From assembly GCF_002240415.1 (NCBI RefSeq), contig NZ_CP020028.1, forward strand, positions 3,931,501-3,995,500: a stretch of DNA of 64,000 nucleotides. Reading direction: 5' to 3'. A program made the position numbers and the translations under genes. Source of the DNA: Paenibacillus kribbensis (GTDB lineage: Bacteria; Bacillota; Bacilli; Paenibacillales; Paenibacillaceae). Every line of letters begins with the position of its first letter. Position 1 is the first letter of the stretch. The notes under the pieces are model-generated. The model saw nothing but the letters and a program-made list of their open reading frames with translations. It was not told the DNA's origin and searched no databases. Shown here in pieces: positions 42,902 to 51,542 of this stretch.

Positions 42902-44926
42902 CTACTGATCCTGTTCGATGAGCTCAATCCATTCATTATACTCCGTTTGAAGCTTGGTGTATTCTTCCTGCAATTGATGCAATTCCGTCGAAATCTTTTC
43001 TGTATTTTCCCGATCTACATCCTGCTGAACTTGTAAAAGACGAAGCTGATGAGCCGCCATTTCATATTTTTGACCCACTTCATTAAGCTCAGACTGTAAA
43101 GCAAGCCGTTCCTGCTCTACAGATTGCTGTTCAGCCTTCGCTGTTTCGGCAGCTTCAACTGCCAAACGGATCTCCTCCTGCAGCTGCTCCTTTTGTTCAA
43201 CCGTTACGGCTATTTCACGTTCCCACGAAGCAAATTCTTCCTTACGTGCAGCGTCTTCAGCCTCCCAACGTTCCACCTCGGCCTTCAACTGCTCATATTT
43301 AAGCTGCCATTCCAACAATTCTTCTGCAGTACGTTCCAATTCACTCTGCCGTTCGCTATCTTCACGCTGGAGTTTCTTAATGTTCTGCTCCAATTGCTGA
43401 GCCCGGCTCTTCATGCTGCTATGCTGCTCCTGAAGCACGTTGTAGGCCTGTATTCCTTCCTGCTCACGACCGTTTACCTTCTTCAGTTCATTCTGGACAC
43501 GTATTAGCTCAGACGAAAGCTCTTTGATATTGGCTTCCAACTGTAACAGACGCTGCTGCTGTGCCGCAAACTTGCTATTAACAGCTTCTACTTCTGCCTC
43601 AGCATGCTGTAACTGCTCCTGCGTTATTTTCTTCTGCTCTCGTGTCTCCTGTAGCGAAAGCTCCAATTCATCGACGGCATACTGACGCTCCTCAGCAAGC
43701 TTCTGCCATGACTTCTCACTTTCAGCCAGTGCAGCCAGTTCGCTTTGCAACTTGCGAGAGGATACGTGCGCCTGCTCCAGCAGCTTGTGCATCCGGCGCT
43801 GCTCTTCCTCCAGCTTAGCCGCTTGCTGCTGCACAGCCTTGGCTTCCGTAGCCAAAAGATCATAACGGTTCTGCAGCTCTTCACGCGCAAGCGAATCCGC
43901 CTGTTCCCGTTCTGCTGCGGCCTGCCGCTGCGTTTCCAGTCGGGACTCCAGCTCGGTCTGCTGCTGCTTCAATAATGCAGCTTGCTCTTGCGCTTCTCCC
44001 AAACGGGATGCAAGCTCTGCTTTGCCTGCCTGTACCTCGTCCAACTGCTCCTGAAGCTCCTCGATTCGAATCTCCTGCTCGAGCGCAGCTTCCTCGGCCC
44101 GTTTCTCCGCTTCCTGGTGCTGGAGATTTCTCTCATTCAGCTCTTGCTGCGCCTGTGTTCGCTCCTGCTCTAGCTGCTCATTCAGCCCGGAACACTTGGT
44201 CTGCCATTCTGTTACCTTCTGGCTATACTCCTGCTGCAAAGCAGTACGCTGCTTGTCCAATTCTGTGCGTTGACGCTCCTGATGAGCCTTCTCCGCAGCC
44301 AAAAGCTTGGCTTCGGACTGCTTGGCCGCCTCAGCCAATTCCTTCTTCGTCTGCTCCTCCGCCTGCCGTATACGGGCATTCGCCGCTTCCTGCTGCTCTT
44401 TCAATTTACGGGAAGCTTCTTGACGGGACTCCTCCAATTCACGTTTAGCCTGCTTTTGCTCATTTTCAAGCTCGCCTGCTTTTTTCTCCTGCTGTTCCAG
44501 CCTTATCCTCAATGCAGCAATTTCCTTGGCTGATACAGACTCGGTTTCTGCCAGCTTCTTCTGGGTCGCTTCCTTCTCTTCCTTCAATTGAACAAGAGAC
44601 TGCTTCATATCTGTATTTTTCTGCTGCTGTTCTCCCAGGGCTGTCTGGAGTTGCGCCAGCTCTCCCCGGAGTTCGGCACGTTCGGCGGCTAATCGGTTCA
44701 TATGGCTTTGAATTTCCTGAATTTGTACAGCCTCTTCTGCCATATGGACTGCAGCCAGCACGGCAATTCGGGGCATATCCAGACGTGAATGAGCTTGGGA
44801 AATATTGTGCATGCGTTCATCCACATAATTGGCAACCTGTTTCATATAATCGGGATTACTGCCGACGAGTCTATAAGAAGTACCGTAGATCTCTACAGTG
44901 ACGCGAGTGCGATCCGGTGTAGTCAC
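42902..44926 (-). CDS. zapA: Cell division protein ZapA with a giant coiled-coil extension
   Basis: 674 residues from GTG 44926, eight bases after GAAGGAGG. Residues 1-~90 are a normal ZapA domain: TRVTVEIYGTSYRLVGSNPD, VANYVDERMHNI, RLDMPRIAVLAAVHMAEE. The remaining ~580 residues are an almost uninterrupted, Glu/Gln/Lys/Ala-rich coiled coil (for example LEEEQRRMHKLLEQAHVSSR). Bacillus ZapA is about 85 residues. ZapA cross-links FtsZ filaments at the division ring. Location between pheT and mutS2 is the conserved zapA place, so this is the native gene, extended. A terminator separates it from pheT. Confidence 0.88.
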   Translation of the reverse strand: MTTPDRTRVTVEIYGTSYRLVGSNPDYMKQVANYVDERMHNISQAHSRLDMPRIAVLAAVHMAEEAVQIQEIQSHMNRLAAERAELRGELAQLQTALGEQQQKNTDMKQSLVQLKEEKEATQKKLAETESVSAKEIAALRIRLEQQEKKAGELENEQKQAKRELEESRQEASRKLKEQQEAANARIRQAEEQTKKELAEAAKQSEAKLLAAEKAHQERQRTELDKQRTALQQEYSQKVTEWQTKCSGLNEQLEQERTQAQQELNERNLQHQEAEKRAEEAALEQEIRIEELQEQLDEVQAGKAELASRLGEAQEQAALLKQQQTELESRLETQRQAAAEREQADSLAREELQNRYDLLATEAKAVQQQAAKLEEEQRRMHKLLEQAHVSSRKLQSELAALAESEKSWQKLAEERQYAVDELELSLQETREQKKITQEQLQHAEAEVEAVNSKFAAQQQRLLQLEANIKELSSELIRVQNELKKVNGREQEGIQAYNVLQEQHSSMKSRAQQLEQNIKKLQREDSERQSELERTAEELLEWQLKYEQLKAEVERWEAEDAARKEEFASWEREIAVTVEQKEQLQEEIRLAVEAAETAKAEQQSVEQERLALQSELNEVGQKYEMAAHQLRLLQVQQDVDRENTEKISTELHQLQEEYTKLQTEYNEWIELIEQDQ

Positions 44927-45075
44927 AATTATGCCCTCCTTCAATACTACTGTATGTTGATTCTAAGTTGTGTCCGATTCTATGGTACCCCGCCCTTGGT
45001 GGAGCGTTCAACCCCATAGTCCGGCTTCCCCGCAGCGGGTGAATATCAGAGTAGAGAGCTTCAATGATGATAGGC

Positions 45076-45120
45076 CAAAAAGCCGTATCGAACCTCTGTC
45101 ACTAAGATTCGATACGGCTT
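45076..45120 (-). terminator. Terminator after pheT
   Basis: Thirteen-base stem AAGCCGTATCGAA / TTCGATACGGCTT followed by TTTTTGG on the minus strand. Confidence 0.88.
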
Positions 45121-45133
45121 CCCGCATTTCCTG

Positions 45134-47581
45134 CTACTTTCTCAATTCCGCTCCAAAAGTTTGCTCCAGAGACGTAACGACAGGAGAATGCGCCGCATTA
45201 ATTTCTTCATCCGTCAGCGTGTGCTCCCAATGACGGTAGGTCAGGGAAATAGCTACGCTCTTCTTGTCCTCACCAAGCTTGCTGCCTGTAAATACGTCAA
45301 ACACCCGTGCATCCTGCAACAGTTCTCCGCCTGCAGCGTAAATAACACGAAGCAGTTCGCCTGCCTCAACGTCTTTGTCAACCACGAGAGCAATATCACG
45401 TTCCACGGACGGGAAGCGAGCCAGCTCTCTAAATTGGATGTGATTGTTGGCATGTTCAACGATTTGCTGTAACGCAATTTCCGCCACATACGTATCATTC
45501 AGTCCATAAGACTGCTGCAATTCCGGATGGATCTGCCCAATCGTGCCGATCCGCTGGGAGCTTCCATTCACATCCAGCCATACCGAAGCGGAACGTCCCG
45601 GATGATAACTTTGCGGTTGATCAGCTACATAACGAATGCTTGCACTCAACCCAAAATAGTCGAACACCGTTTCAAGTGCCCCTTTAATATCAAAGAAATC
45701 AACCTTCTCAGCACCAATGTTCCATTGCTTTTCACGGCGTGCTCCAGTCAACAGCAGACTGAACACTTGAATTTCCTGCGGCTGACGGGTTAATGTTTGC
45801 TCCTCTGTGTAAAATACAGTGCCTATTTCAAAAATCGCCAGATTTTCCTGCTTCCGGTTCATGTTGTATACCGCTGTATCCAGCATCTGCGGAATAATGC
45901 TCGTACGCAGAACGCTGCGGTCTTCGCTCATAGGCATCGCCAAACGAACCGGATGGCTGCCTTCTGTCAGGGCATTAAACAAGCCCGTACTTTGCGGATG
46001 TACAAACGAATAGCTGATTGTCTCTTGCCAGCCGCCATGCACCAGCAATTTGCGCAAAGAACGACGCAATGATTGTGATGCCGTCAATGCACCCGGAGTG
46101 GTTGGCCCTTCAATCGGCGTGGTTGGAATGTTGTCGTAGCCATACAGGCGTGCAACCTCTTCGATAAGATCCACGTCAATGGTAATATCCCCGCGGCGCG
46201 TAGGCACTTCAACTTCCATCACGCCTTGCTCCGCATCACCGCAACCAAAATGCAGTCTGCCAAAAATCGTTTTAACCTCAAGCAGTGACAGCTCTGTACC
46301 CAAATACCGATTTATTTTATCCAGCGACAGCTTGATAATACGATTTTCAGCTTTTGCAGAAGCAGATTCTACAATACCCTGATGTACAGTTCCCCCTGCG
46401 TAACGCTGAATCAGTGCTGCCGCACGGTTTACAGCAGGTACAACGGCACCCGGATCGACCTCTTTTTCAAAACGCAGGCTCGCCTCCGAACGAAGTCCAA
46501 GTTGACGGGAGGTTTTGCGCACCGTACCGCCATCAAACTTCGCGGATTCCAGCGCAATGCTGACAGTCGCATCGGTCACTTCCGAATTAGCCCCACCCAT
46601 TACACCTGCCAGTGCAATCGGCTTCACACCGTCCGTAATCAGCAGCATTTGCGGCTCCAGCTTACGTTCCTGATCATCCAGCGTAATTAATGTTTCGCCT
46701 GCGCGAGCGAGCCGAACTTCAATGTTGCCATTTTCCAGCTTATCCGCGTCAAAAGCATGTAGCGGCTGACCGTATTCCAGCATGACATAGTTCGTAATAT
46801 CCACGATGTTATTGATCGGACGAATACCCGCTGCCATCAGACGGTTTTGAATCCACAACGGGGAAGCCCCCACTTTTACACCTGTAATATAACGGGCTGC
46901 ATAGTGCGTACACAGCTCAGGAGTATCTACTTTCACGGATAGATGGTCTGCCGCTGCATCACTGATTTCCACCAGATCCTTAGCCGGGTCAGCCAGCGAA
47001 ATATCACGTCCCAGAATGGCGCTTACTTCATAGGCTGCTCCGTGCATGCTCAAGCAGTCCGAGCGGTTTGGCGTCAGATCAAAATCCAGTACGTAATCAT
47101 CCAGCCCCAGCAGCTTCGTAATCGGTGTACCAATTTCAGCATCCTCCGGCAGCACGAGAATCCCTTCCTGCAATTCCTTTGGCAGCAGCTTGTCATTCAT
47201 GCCCAGTTCCTTAGCCGAGCAGATCATGCCCATGGACACAACACCACGCAGCTTGGCCTTCTTAATATGGAAATCTCCCGGCAGCTTTGCGCCCACAACG
47301 GCAACAGGAACCTTTTGACCTGCGTCCACGTTTTTGGCACCACACACGATTTGCAAATCTTCTCCCTGACCCGCATCGACAATACACACATTCAGCTTAT
47401 CCGCATCCGGATGCTTTTCCTTGCTTTTGACGTAGCCGACAACAACGCCAGTAATCCCTTGGTTGCGATGTTCAACTTCATCTATTTCAATGCCCGAACG
47501 GGTAATTTTCTCTGCCAGCTCCTCCGCGCTCACCTGATCCAGCGATACATACTCGGACAGCCACTCGAATGATACTTTCAT
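45134..47581 (-). CDS. pheT: Phenylalanyl-tRNA synthetase beta subunit
   Basis: 815 residues, full length. Domains in order: EMAP/tRNA-binding domain (residues ~40-150, with VVGYVKSKEKHPDADKLNV), B3/B4 editing domain (~210-400), B5 (~405-475, TRRGDITIDVDLIEEVARLYGYD), the catalytic-like domain with YSFVHPQ, and the C-terminal FDX-ACB domain (FPSVERDIALVVDKDV...SLTYRHWEHTLTDEEI). Pairs with PheS as an alpha2-beta2 enzyme. Follows pheS by 28 bases; AAGGGAA precedes the ATG. Confidence 0.97.
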   Translation of the reverse strand: MKVSFEWLSEYVSLDQVSAEELAEKITRSGIEIDEVEHRNQGITGVVVGYVKSKEKHPDADKLNVCIVDAGQGEDLQIVCGAKNVDAGQKVPVAVVGAKLPGDFHIKKAKLRGVVSMGMICSAKELGMNDKLLPKELQEGILVLPEDAEIGTPITKLLGLDDYVLDFDLTPNRSDCLSMHGAAYEVSAILGRDISLADPAKDLVEISDAAADHLSVKVDTPELCTHYAARYITGVKVGASPLWIQNRLMAAGIRPINNIVDITNYVMLEYGQPLHAFDADKLENGNIEVRLARAGETLITLDDQERKLEPQMLLITDGVKPIALAGVMGGANSEVTDATVSIALESAKFDGGTVRKTSRQLGLRSEASLRFEKEVDPGAVVPAVNRAAALIQRYAGGTVHQGIVESASAKAENRIIKLSLDKINRYLGTELSLLEVKTIFGRLHFGCGDAEQGVMEVEVPTRRGDITIDVDLIEEVARLYGYDNIPTTPIEGPTTPGALTASQSLRRSLRKLLVHGGWQETISYSFVHPQSTGLFNALTEGSHPVRLAMPMSEDRSVLRTSIIPQMLDTAVYNMNRKQENLAIFEIGTVFYTEEQTLTRQPQEIQVFSLLLTGARREKQWNIGAEKVDFFDIKGALETVFDYFGLSASIRYVADQPQSYHPGRSASVWLDVNGSSQRIGTIGQIHPELQQSYGLNDTYVAEIALQQIVEHANNHIQFRELARFPSVERDIALVVDKDVEAGELLRVIYAAGGELLQDARVFDVFTGSKLGEDKKSVAISLTYRHWEHTLTDEEINAAHSPVVTSLEQTFGAELRK

Positions 47582-47609
47582 ATGGGTTCACTTCCCTTGA
47601 TATAGTTGT

Positions 47610-48641
47610 TTATTGACGCGCAAACTGTTTCAAGAACGACAGGTCGCTGTTATAGAAATGACGAATATCGTCAATGCCGTATTTCAAAATGGCAATCCGC
47701 TCTACACCCATACCGAATGCAAAGCCACTGTACACCTCGGGATCAAAACCACCCATTTCCAGTACTTTCGGATGCACCATGCCACAGCCCAAAATCTCAA
47801 TCCACACACGTTCGCCATTTTTCTTTACAAAGGTAACGTCAACTTCAGCACTCGGCTCGGTGAATGGAAAAAAGCTTGGACGCAGACGAATTTCGGTCGA
47901 TTCCCCGAACATTTCGCGCGCGAATTGCAGCAAGGTTCCTTTCAAATCACTCATGCGAATGTCTTTTCCAATCACAAGCCCCTCAATTTGGTGGAATTGG
48001 AAGGAATGTGTTGCATCGTCATCATCACGACGGAAAACCGTACCCGGACAAATGACCTTTATAGGTGTTTCACCTTTCATGGCTTCCATCGCGCGAATCT
48101 GAACCGGTGACGTATGGGTACGCATTAACAGATCCTCGGTCAGGTAAAACGAATCCTGCATGTCGCGTGCCGGGTGATTTTTAGGCAAATTCAATGCTTC
48201 GAAGTTGTAATAATCCGTCTCTGCCTGTGGTCCCTCTGCAACTCGATAACCCATGCCTGTGAAAATGTCTTCGATCTGCTCAATCACTTTATTGAGCGGA
48301 TGAAGTCCGCCTTGCGGCAACGCGCGTCCAGGCAGTGTAACGTCGATTTTTTCCGCTTGCAGACGTTCATTCGTTTCCGCTTTCGTGAACTCGTCCTGTT
48401 TGCGGTTGACTACCTCTTCAATGGCCTCGCGCACTTCATTGGCTACCTGTCCAACAACTGGACGCTCTTCCGCACTCAGTTTACCCATACCGCGCAAAAT
48501 CTCAGTCAACGCACCCTTTTTACCCGAATACTTAACCCGCAGGTCAGCCAGCTCCTTGGCTGTTGCCACCTTCTCCAATACTTCCAATGCTTCTTCCTTC
48601 AAGGCCAGCAAATGTTCCTTCATTTGGATGGTTTCGCTCAT
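47610..48641 (-). CDS. pheS: Phenylalanyl-tRNA synthetase alpha subunit
   Basis: 343 residues. N-terminal coiled-coil arm (residues ~1-85) and class II core: [18 protein letters not shown], motif 2 [37 protein letters not shown] and motif 3 [17 protein letters not shown]. Charges tRNA-Phe with PheT. First gene after a T-box leader, so transcription rises when tRNA-Phe is uncharged. AAAGGGG precedes the ATG. Confidence 0.97.
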   Translation of the reverse strand: MSETIQMKEHLLALKEEALEVLEKVATAKELADLRVKYSGKKGALTEILRGMGKLSAEERPVVGQVANEVREAIEEVVNRKQDEFTKAETNERLQAEKIDVTLPGRALPQGGLHPLNKVIEQIEDIFTGMGYRVAEGPQAETDYYNFEALNLPKNHPARDMQDSFYLTEDLLMRTHTSPVQIRAMEAMKGETPIKVICPGTVFRRDDDDATHSFQFHQIEGLVIGKDIRMSDLKGTLLQFAREMFGESTEIRLRPSFFPFTEPSAEVDVTFVKKNGERVWIEILGCGMVHPKVLEMGGFDPEVYSGFAFGMGVERIAILKYGIDDIRHFYNSDLSFLKQFARQ

Positions 48642-48689
48642 CGCCTGTTCAGTCCCCTTTCTTCATTTCCAGCTTTTCAGACAACAAAA

Positions 48690-49028
48690 AAAGGTCCTTT
48701 CTCCCGGTAAGGGACGAAAAGACCGTGGTACCACCCTCGTTAGACAATCAAGCTCAGCTCACCTATTACTCTGCCTATCGGCAAATACAGGTGCTTATTC
48801 ACGCTATGCATCATCATCTCGCTCTGCACATTGTAACGGTCGTGAACCGGTATCCTCTACTTGCCCATTCGCCATCCACATGACGCTTGAGGTTCAAGGA
48901 ACTGCTCCGGAGCGAACTTCAACAGCCCATTATTTGCAGAAACGCTCTCAATCCTACGGCGCTTCCTCCCTGTTCAATCGGACACTGCCTACTCTTCTCC
49001 ATCAAGACATTTTTAATTTCGAACTATT
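48690..49028 (-). promoter_or_regulatory. T-box leader of pheST (Phe specifier)
   Basis: On the minus strand the T-box sequence AGGGTGGTACCACGG lies just before a terminator hairpin (GGTC.TTTCGTCCC / GGGAGAAAGGACC, then seven T, at 48690-48723). Upstream is a stem-I region with GAAGAGTAGGCAG and GATTGAGAGCG motifs; the specifier candidate is TTC (Phe) at 48916-48914 after a TTGAAG purine-rich loop. Controls pheST by tRNA-Phe charging. Confidence 0.92.
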
Positions 49029-49035
49029 GTTCATT

Positions 49036-49064
49036 ATTATATGCAAACTGCCGCGCTTTGGCAA
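49036..49064 (-). promoter_or_regulatory. Sigma-A promoter of pheST
   Basis: Minus strand TTGCCA, 17-base spacer, TATAAT, just upstream of the T-box leader. It lies partly at the 3' end region of the minus-strand ABC-F remnant (49072). Confidence 0.78.
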
Positions 49065-49071
49065 GCAGGGC

Positions 49072-49683
49072 CTACACTTCATTCTTGTGGATGCCGGGAA
49101 AATCCAGCCGATCCAGCTTGGCACGAATGTGTCTGATTTCGCTCAGATGCTCATCATTCTCATCCATCATCCCCGTCAATCCCATCAGTTCCGTCAGACG
49201 CAACTGTAATCGCAGACGCTCCTCGCGCTGCTCCTGATCCTCCGGCTCCCGTTGACGGCTTCGCTCGTCTTCTTGCTTTTCGTCGGCTGTTCCCTCATAG
49301 ATCTCATATCCGCCTCCCGGTTTCATATCGAGCAGCCGGGTTGCTGTGCACCGCACCAGTTCCCGGTCATGTGAGACAAGCACCAGCGCCCCGTCATAGC
49401 TGCGCAAAGAATCCTCGACAATCTCACGGGTTTCAATATCAAAGTAATTTGTCGGCTCATCCAGCACCAGCAGATTGGCTCCACTAAAGTACAAGCGTAG
49501 AAAGGCTACCCTGCATTTCTCCCCCATACTGAGCGTCCCGATCCTTTTGAACACATCTTCTCTGGCAAAAAGAAAGCAGCCCAGCACCGTTCTCGCTTCC
49601 GTCACATCCATCGACACATTCTCAAACAAAGTGGTTCCGTTCCATTCCTTTATTACATTGCGAACACGTAAAATCGTTTTCAT
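49072..49683 (-). pseudogene. ABC-F protein with internal in-frame deletion (no Walker A)
   Basis: Open frame of about 203 residues from ATG 49683 behind AAAGGATG. It starts like the first ABC domain of an ABC-F ribosome-protection protein (ILRVRNVIKEWNGTTLFENV, SMDV) but jumps directly into the end of the second domain: TEARTVLGCFLFAREDVF, a signature-like TLSMGEKCRVAFLRL, Walker B NLLVLDEPTNYFD, LVSHDREL. Both Walker A loops, the linker and the first signature are missing, so it cannot act as a normal ABC-F ATPase. The rest of the frame is undamaged, suggesting a recent deletion. Ends in a charged RQREPEDQEQREER tail. Confidence 0.75.
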
Positions 49684-49727
49684 ACCATGATCATCCTTTC
49701 CCAGCCCGGCTTTTATGCCGGAAGCAA

Positions 49728-49753
49728 TAAAAAAAGCCGCAGAAGGCTGCGGC
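49728..49753 (-). terminator. Attenuator-like terminator in the ABC-F leader
   Basis: Seven-base stem GCCGCAG / CTGCGGC with a four-base loop followed by seven T on the minus strand, between the promoter at 50012-50039 and the ABC-F remnant. No gene on this strand ends just upstream except pectate lyase at 50052, about 300 bases away. ABC-F resistance genes commonly have such attenuators. Confidence 0.7.
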
Positions 49754-50011
49754 TTGCATACAAGGAATACAGAATGACTGCTATGAATCGTTTCAGAACA
49801 TACGCTCATGAACAAATAAAACCATGAAGGGAAAAAAACGACTCCCGTTCCGGAATAAACGTATACGTCCCAACTCTCATTTCAGACACACTTTCCCCGT
49901 TGCAGCTTACAGCCGCCTGCCAGTAACTGTGCAGTTAAATGGGAAAATCAGTGTGCTTACTTCATCAGACGTATGGTTACCTTCCTTTTTATGGGATACT
50001 TGCTTGCAGTC

Positions 50012-50039
50012 AGTATAACAGAACAAAATAGATTTGCAA
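50012..50039 (-). promoter_or_regulatory. Sigma-A promoter of the ABC-F remnant
   Basis: Minus strand TTGCAA, 16-base spacer, TATACT, just after the pectate lyase stop codon. The 49684-50051 gap therefore reads as a ~320-base leader with an attenuator-like hairpin. Confidence 0.6.
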
Positions 50040-50051
50040 ATAAATTTAGAG

Positions 50052-51095
50052 TTATTTTCCGAATACCAAAGTTGTATTAGAAGAACCAGCATATTTAGTT
50101 ACAAACTCTTTGGTATACTCAGGAGTTTGAACCTGGTAGCTGTAGTTCTTGCTTGGATTCCAACGGGTTACAGGCGATTTTTGGTTCTTGATGGCGGGAT
50201 AACTACCCACATCTTTAAACTCGCCATTGGCTTTATCATCGAGAATTCCACCCTTTTCACTACCTTTGCCAAAGTAGTTGTACTCCGAATAAATTCTTGC
50301 ATTGGTAGCTATCGTGTAAGCCAACTGGAAATTATTGATATAGTTATTTTTAACATGGAAATATCCGTATCTCATAAGCCCTGGACCACGGACAAGCAAG
50401 TTTTCAAAATAATTATTGGCGATTGTGATATGGGGCATGCCATCATAATTTTTATTGCTATCATCAGGGTAGCCCAGAATGAGACCATATTTGTGATTAG
50501 CAAACTTCGAATTACTGATGGTTACATAATCGGCTGATTGTCCTACATACAAAAGCTTGTCCAAATCCGAACCATTCGGATCATAATTGTGACCCGCAAA
50601 AGTAACATGATCAATCCAATAATTAGTACCCGCAGTAAGATATAGCTGGATGTCATCGTTGCCTTTAATGTTGGCACTGTGCTCAAAGGTTAAATTTTGA
50701 AAGATTACATTTCCGGAGTTAGCTGTTGTTTTCAAATGAATATTGACCAGCTTGTTTTGCGCGTAAGAGCCAATAAGTGATTTATTGGAGCCAATGTTGA
50801 CGACGGTTTTAGAGGAAGCAGAAATATTCTTTTCAATCACCAAAATTTTTGGAGTGGAATCCCCTAACTGATTTTTCAAATCATTTAGATTGTTGATATA
50901 GATAACCTGCCCATTTTTCCCCCCGGTTGTACTAGGCTTGGAAGCCCCATTTTCATTTTTAGCCTGTCCAGCAAAGCCAGTCAATCCATTCGTCGACGTA
51001 TTCGGAAAATCAGCCGCAGCGAACGTAGAGCTTACCGGAAAGGTGAAGAGCGCAAATGTTAAGGCTAAAAAAAGAAAAGAAATTTTCCTCATCAC
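50052..51095 (-). CDS. Secreted pectate lyase, polysaccharide lyase family 1
   Basis: 347 residues with a clear signal peptide ([24 protein letters not shown], cleavage near residue 27). Parallel beta-helix features of PL1: [51 protein letters not shown] (the conserved WiDH, calcium-site region) and [16 protein letters not shown] with the catalytic arginine region. Cleaves polygalacturonate by beta-elimination, consistent with a plant-associated lifestyle. Codon use is more AT-rich than neighbouring genes. Start is ATG 51095 or 51092. Confidence 0.9.
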   Translation of the reverse strand: MMRKISFLFLALTFALFTFPVSSTFAAADFPNTSTNGLTGFAGQAKNENGASKPSTTGGKNGQVIYINNLNDLKNQLGDSTPKILVIEKNISASSKTVVNIGSNKSLIGSYAQNKLVNIHLKTTANSGNVIFQNLTFEHSANIKGNDDIQLYLTAGTNYWIDHVTFAGHNYDPNGSDLDKLLYVGQSADYVTISNSKFANHKYGLILGYPDDSNKNYDGMPHITIANNYFENLLVRGPGLMRYGYFHVKNNYINNFQLAYTIATNARIYSEYNYFGKGSEKGGILDDKANGEFKDVGSYPAIKNQKSPVTRWNPSKNYSYQVQTPEYTKEFVTKYAGSSNTTLVFGK

Positions 51096-51257
51096 AGGTA
51101 CACCATCCTTTTTTTGTATTATATTCCATTAATGTGACTATACTTATTTTTTAGGGAACGGTAAATAGTTCTTTGTATCTGTTTATTTATAGCATGTAAG
51201 CGAAATATTTGGATTTTTGTTTTGTATAATAGTGTAAAATATGGTTCATAAGAACGT

Positions 51258-51290
51258 AAAAAAACCGGGATACCCAATGGCCCCCCGGCT
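51258..51290 (-). terminator. Second terminator after the tRNA gene
   Basis: AGCCGGG / CCCGGTT stem (one G-U pair) followed by seven T on the minus strand, downstream of the first terminator at 51321-51347. Confidence 0.65.
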
Positions 51291-51320
51291 AAAGTATGTT
51301 CATCTAATTATGAGCAAAAC

Positions 51321-51347
51321 AAAAACCCTTGCAGTACAAGGGTTTTT
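51321..51347. terminator. Terminator after tRNA-Gly
   Basis: Perfect 11-bp stem AAAAACCCTTG / CAAGGGTTTTT with a five-base loop, 19 bases beyond the tRNA 3' end. Confidence 0.88.
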
Positions 51348-51365
51348 AACGCCTTAAAACAAGAA

Positions 51366-51436
51366 AGCGGGTGATGGGAATCGAACCCACGCTATCAGCT
51401 TGGAAGGCTGAAGTTCTACCATTGAACTACACCCGC
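51366..51436 (-). tRNA. tRNA-Gly (anticodon TCC)
   Basis: 71-base cloverleaf on the minus strand: acceptor GCGGGTG / CACCCGC with discriminator T, D-loop AGTTCAATGGTAGAACT, anticodon loop CTTCCAA (TCC) closed by CAGC/GCTG, T-arm GTGGGTTCGATTCCCAT. No CCA is encoded. Single tRNA, followed by terminators. Confidence 0.96.
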
Positions 51437-51542
51437 ATTTTAAAATATCTCAATTCTAATGTAGACAAACTCAAGCTATTGTCAAACAACTGAATCAGGA
51501 TGTTATATAGTATAACTCACCCGTTTGCAAAATGCAAGTAAA

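Noticed and set aside
42902..44926. ZapA fused to a separate gene by a sequencing frameshift
   Set aside because: The frame is open from the ZapA start to the end with uniform coiled-coil composition and no internal start with a good binding site where a second gene would begin.
49684..49815. 44-residue N-terminal extension of the ABC-F remnant, or a leader peptide
   Set aside because: The frame runs through the attenuator-like hairpin without a stop, has no ribosome binding site at its ATG, and ABC-F homology begins at the ATG 49683. I left it as leader RNA.
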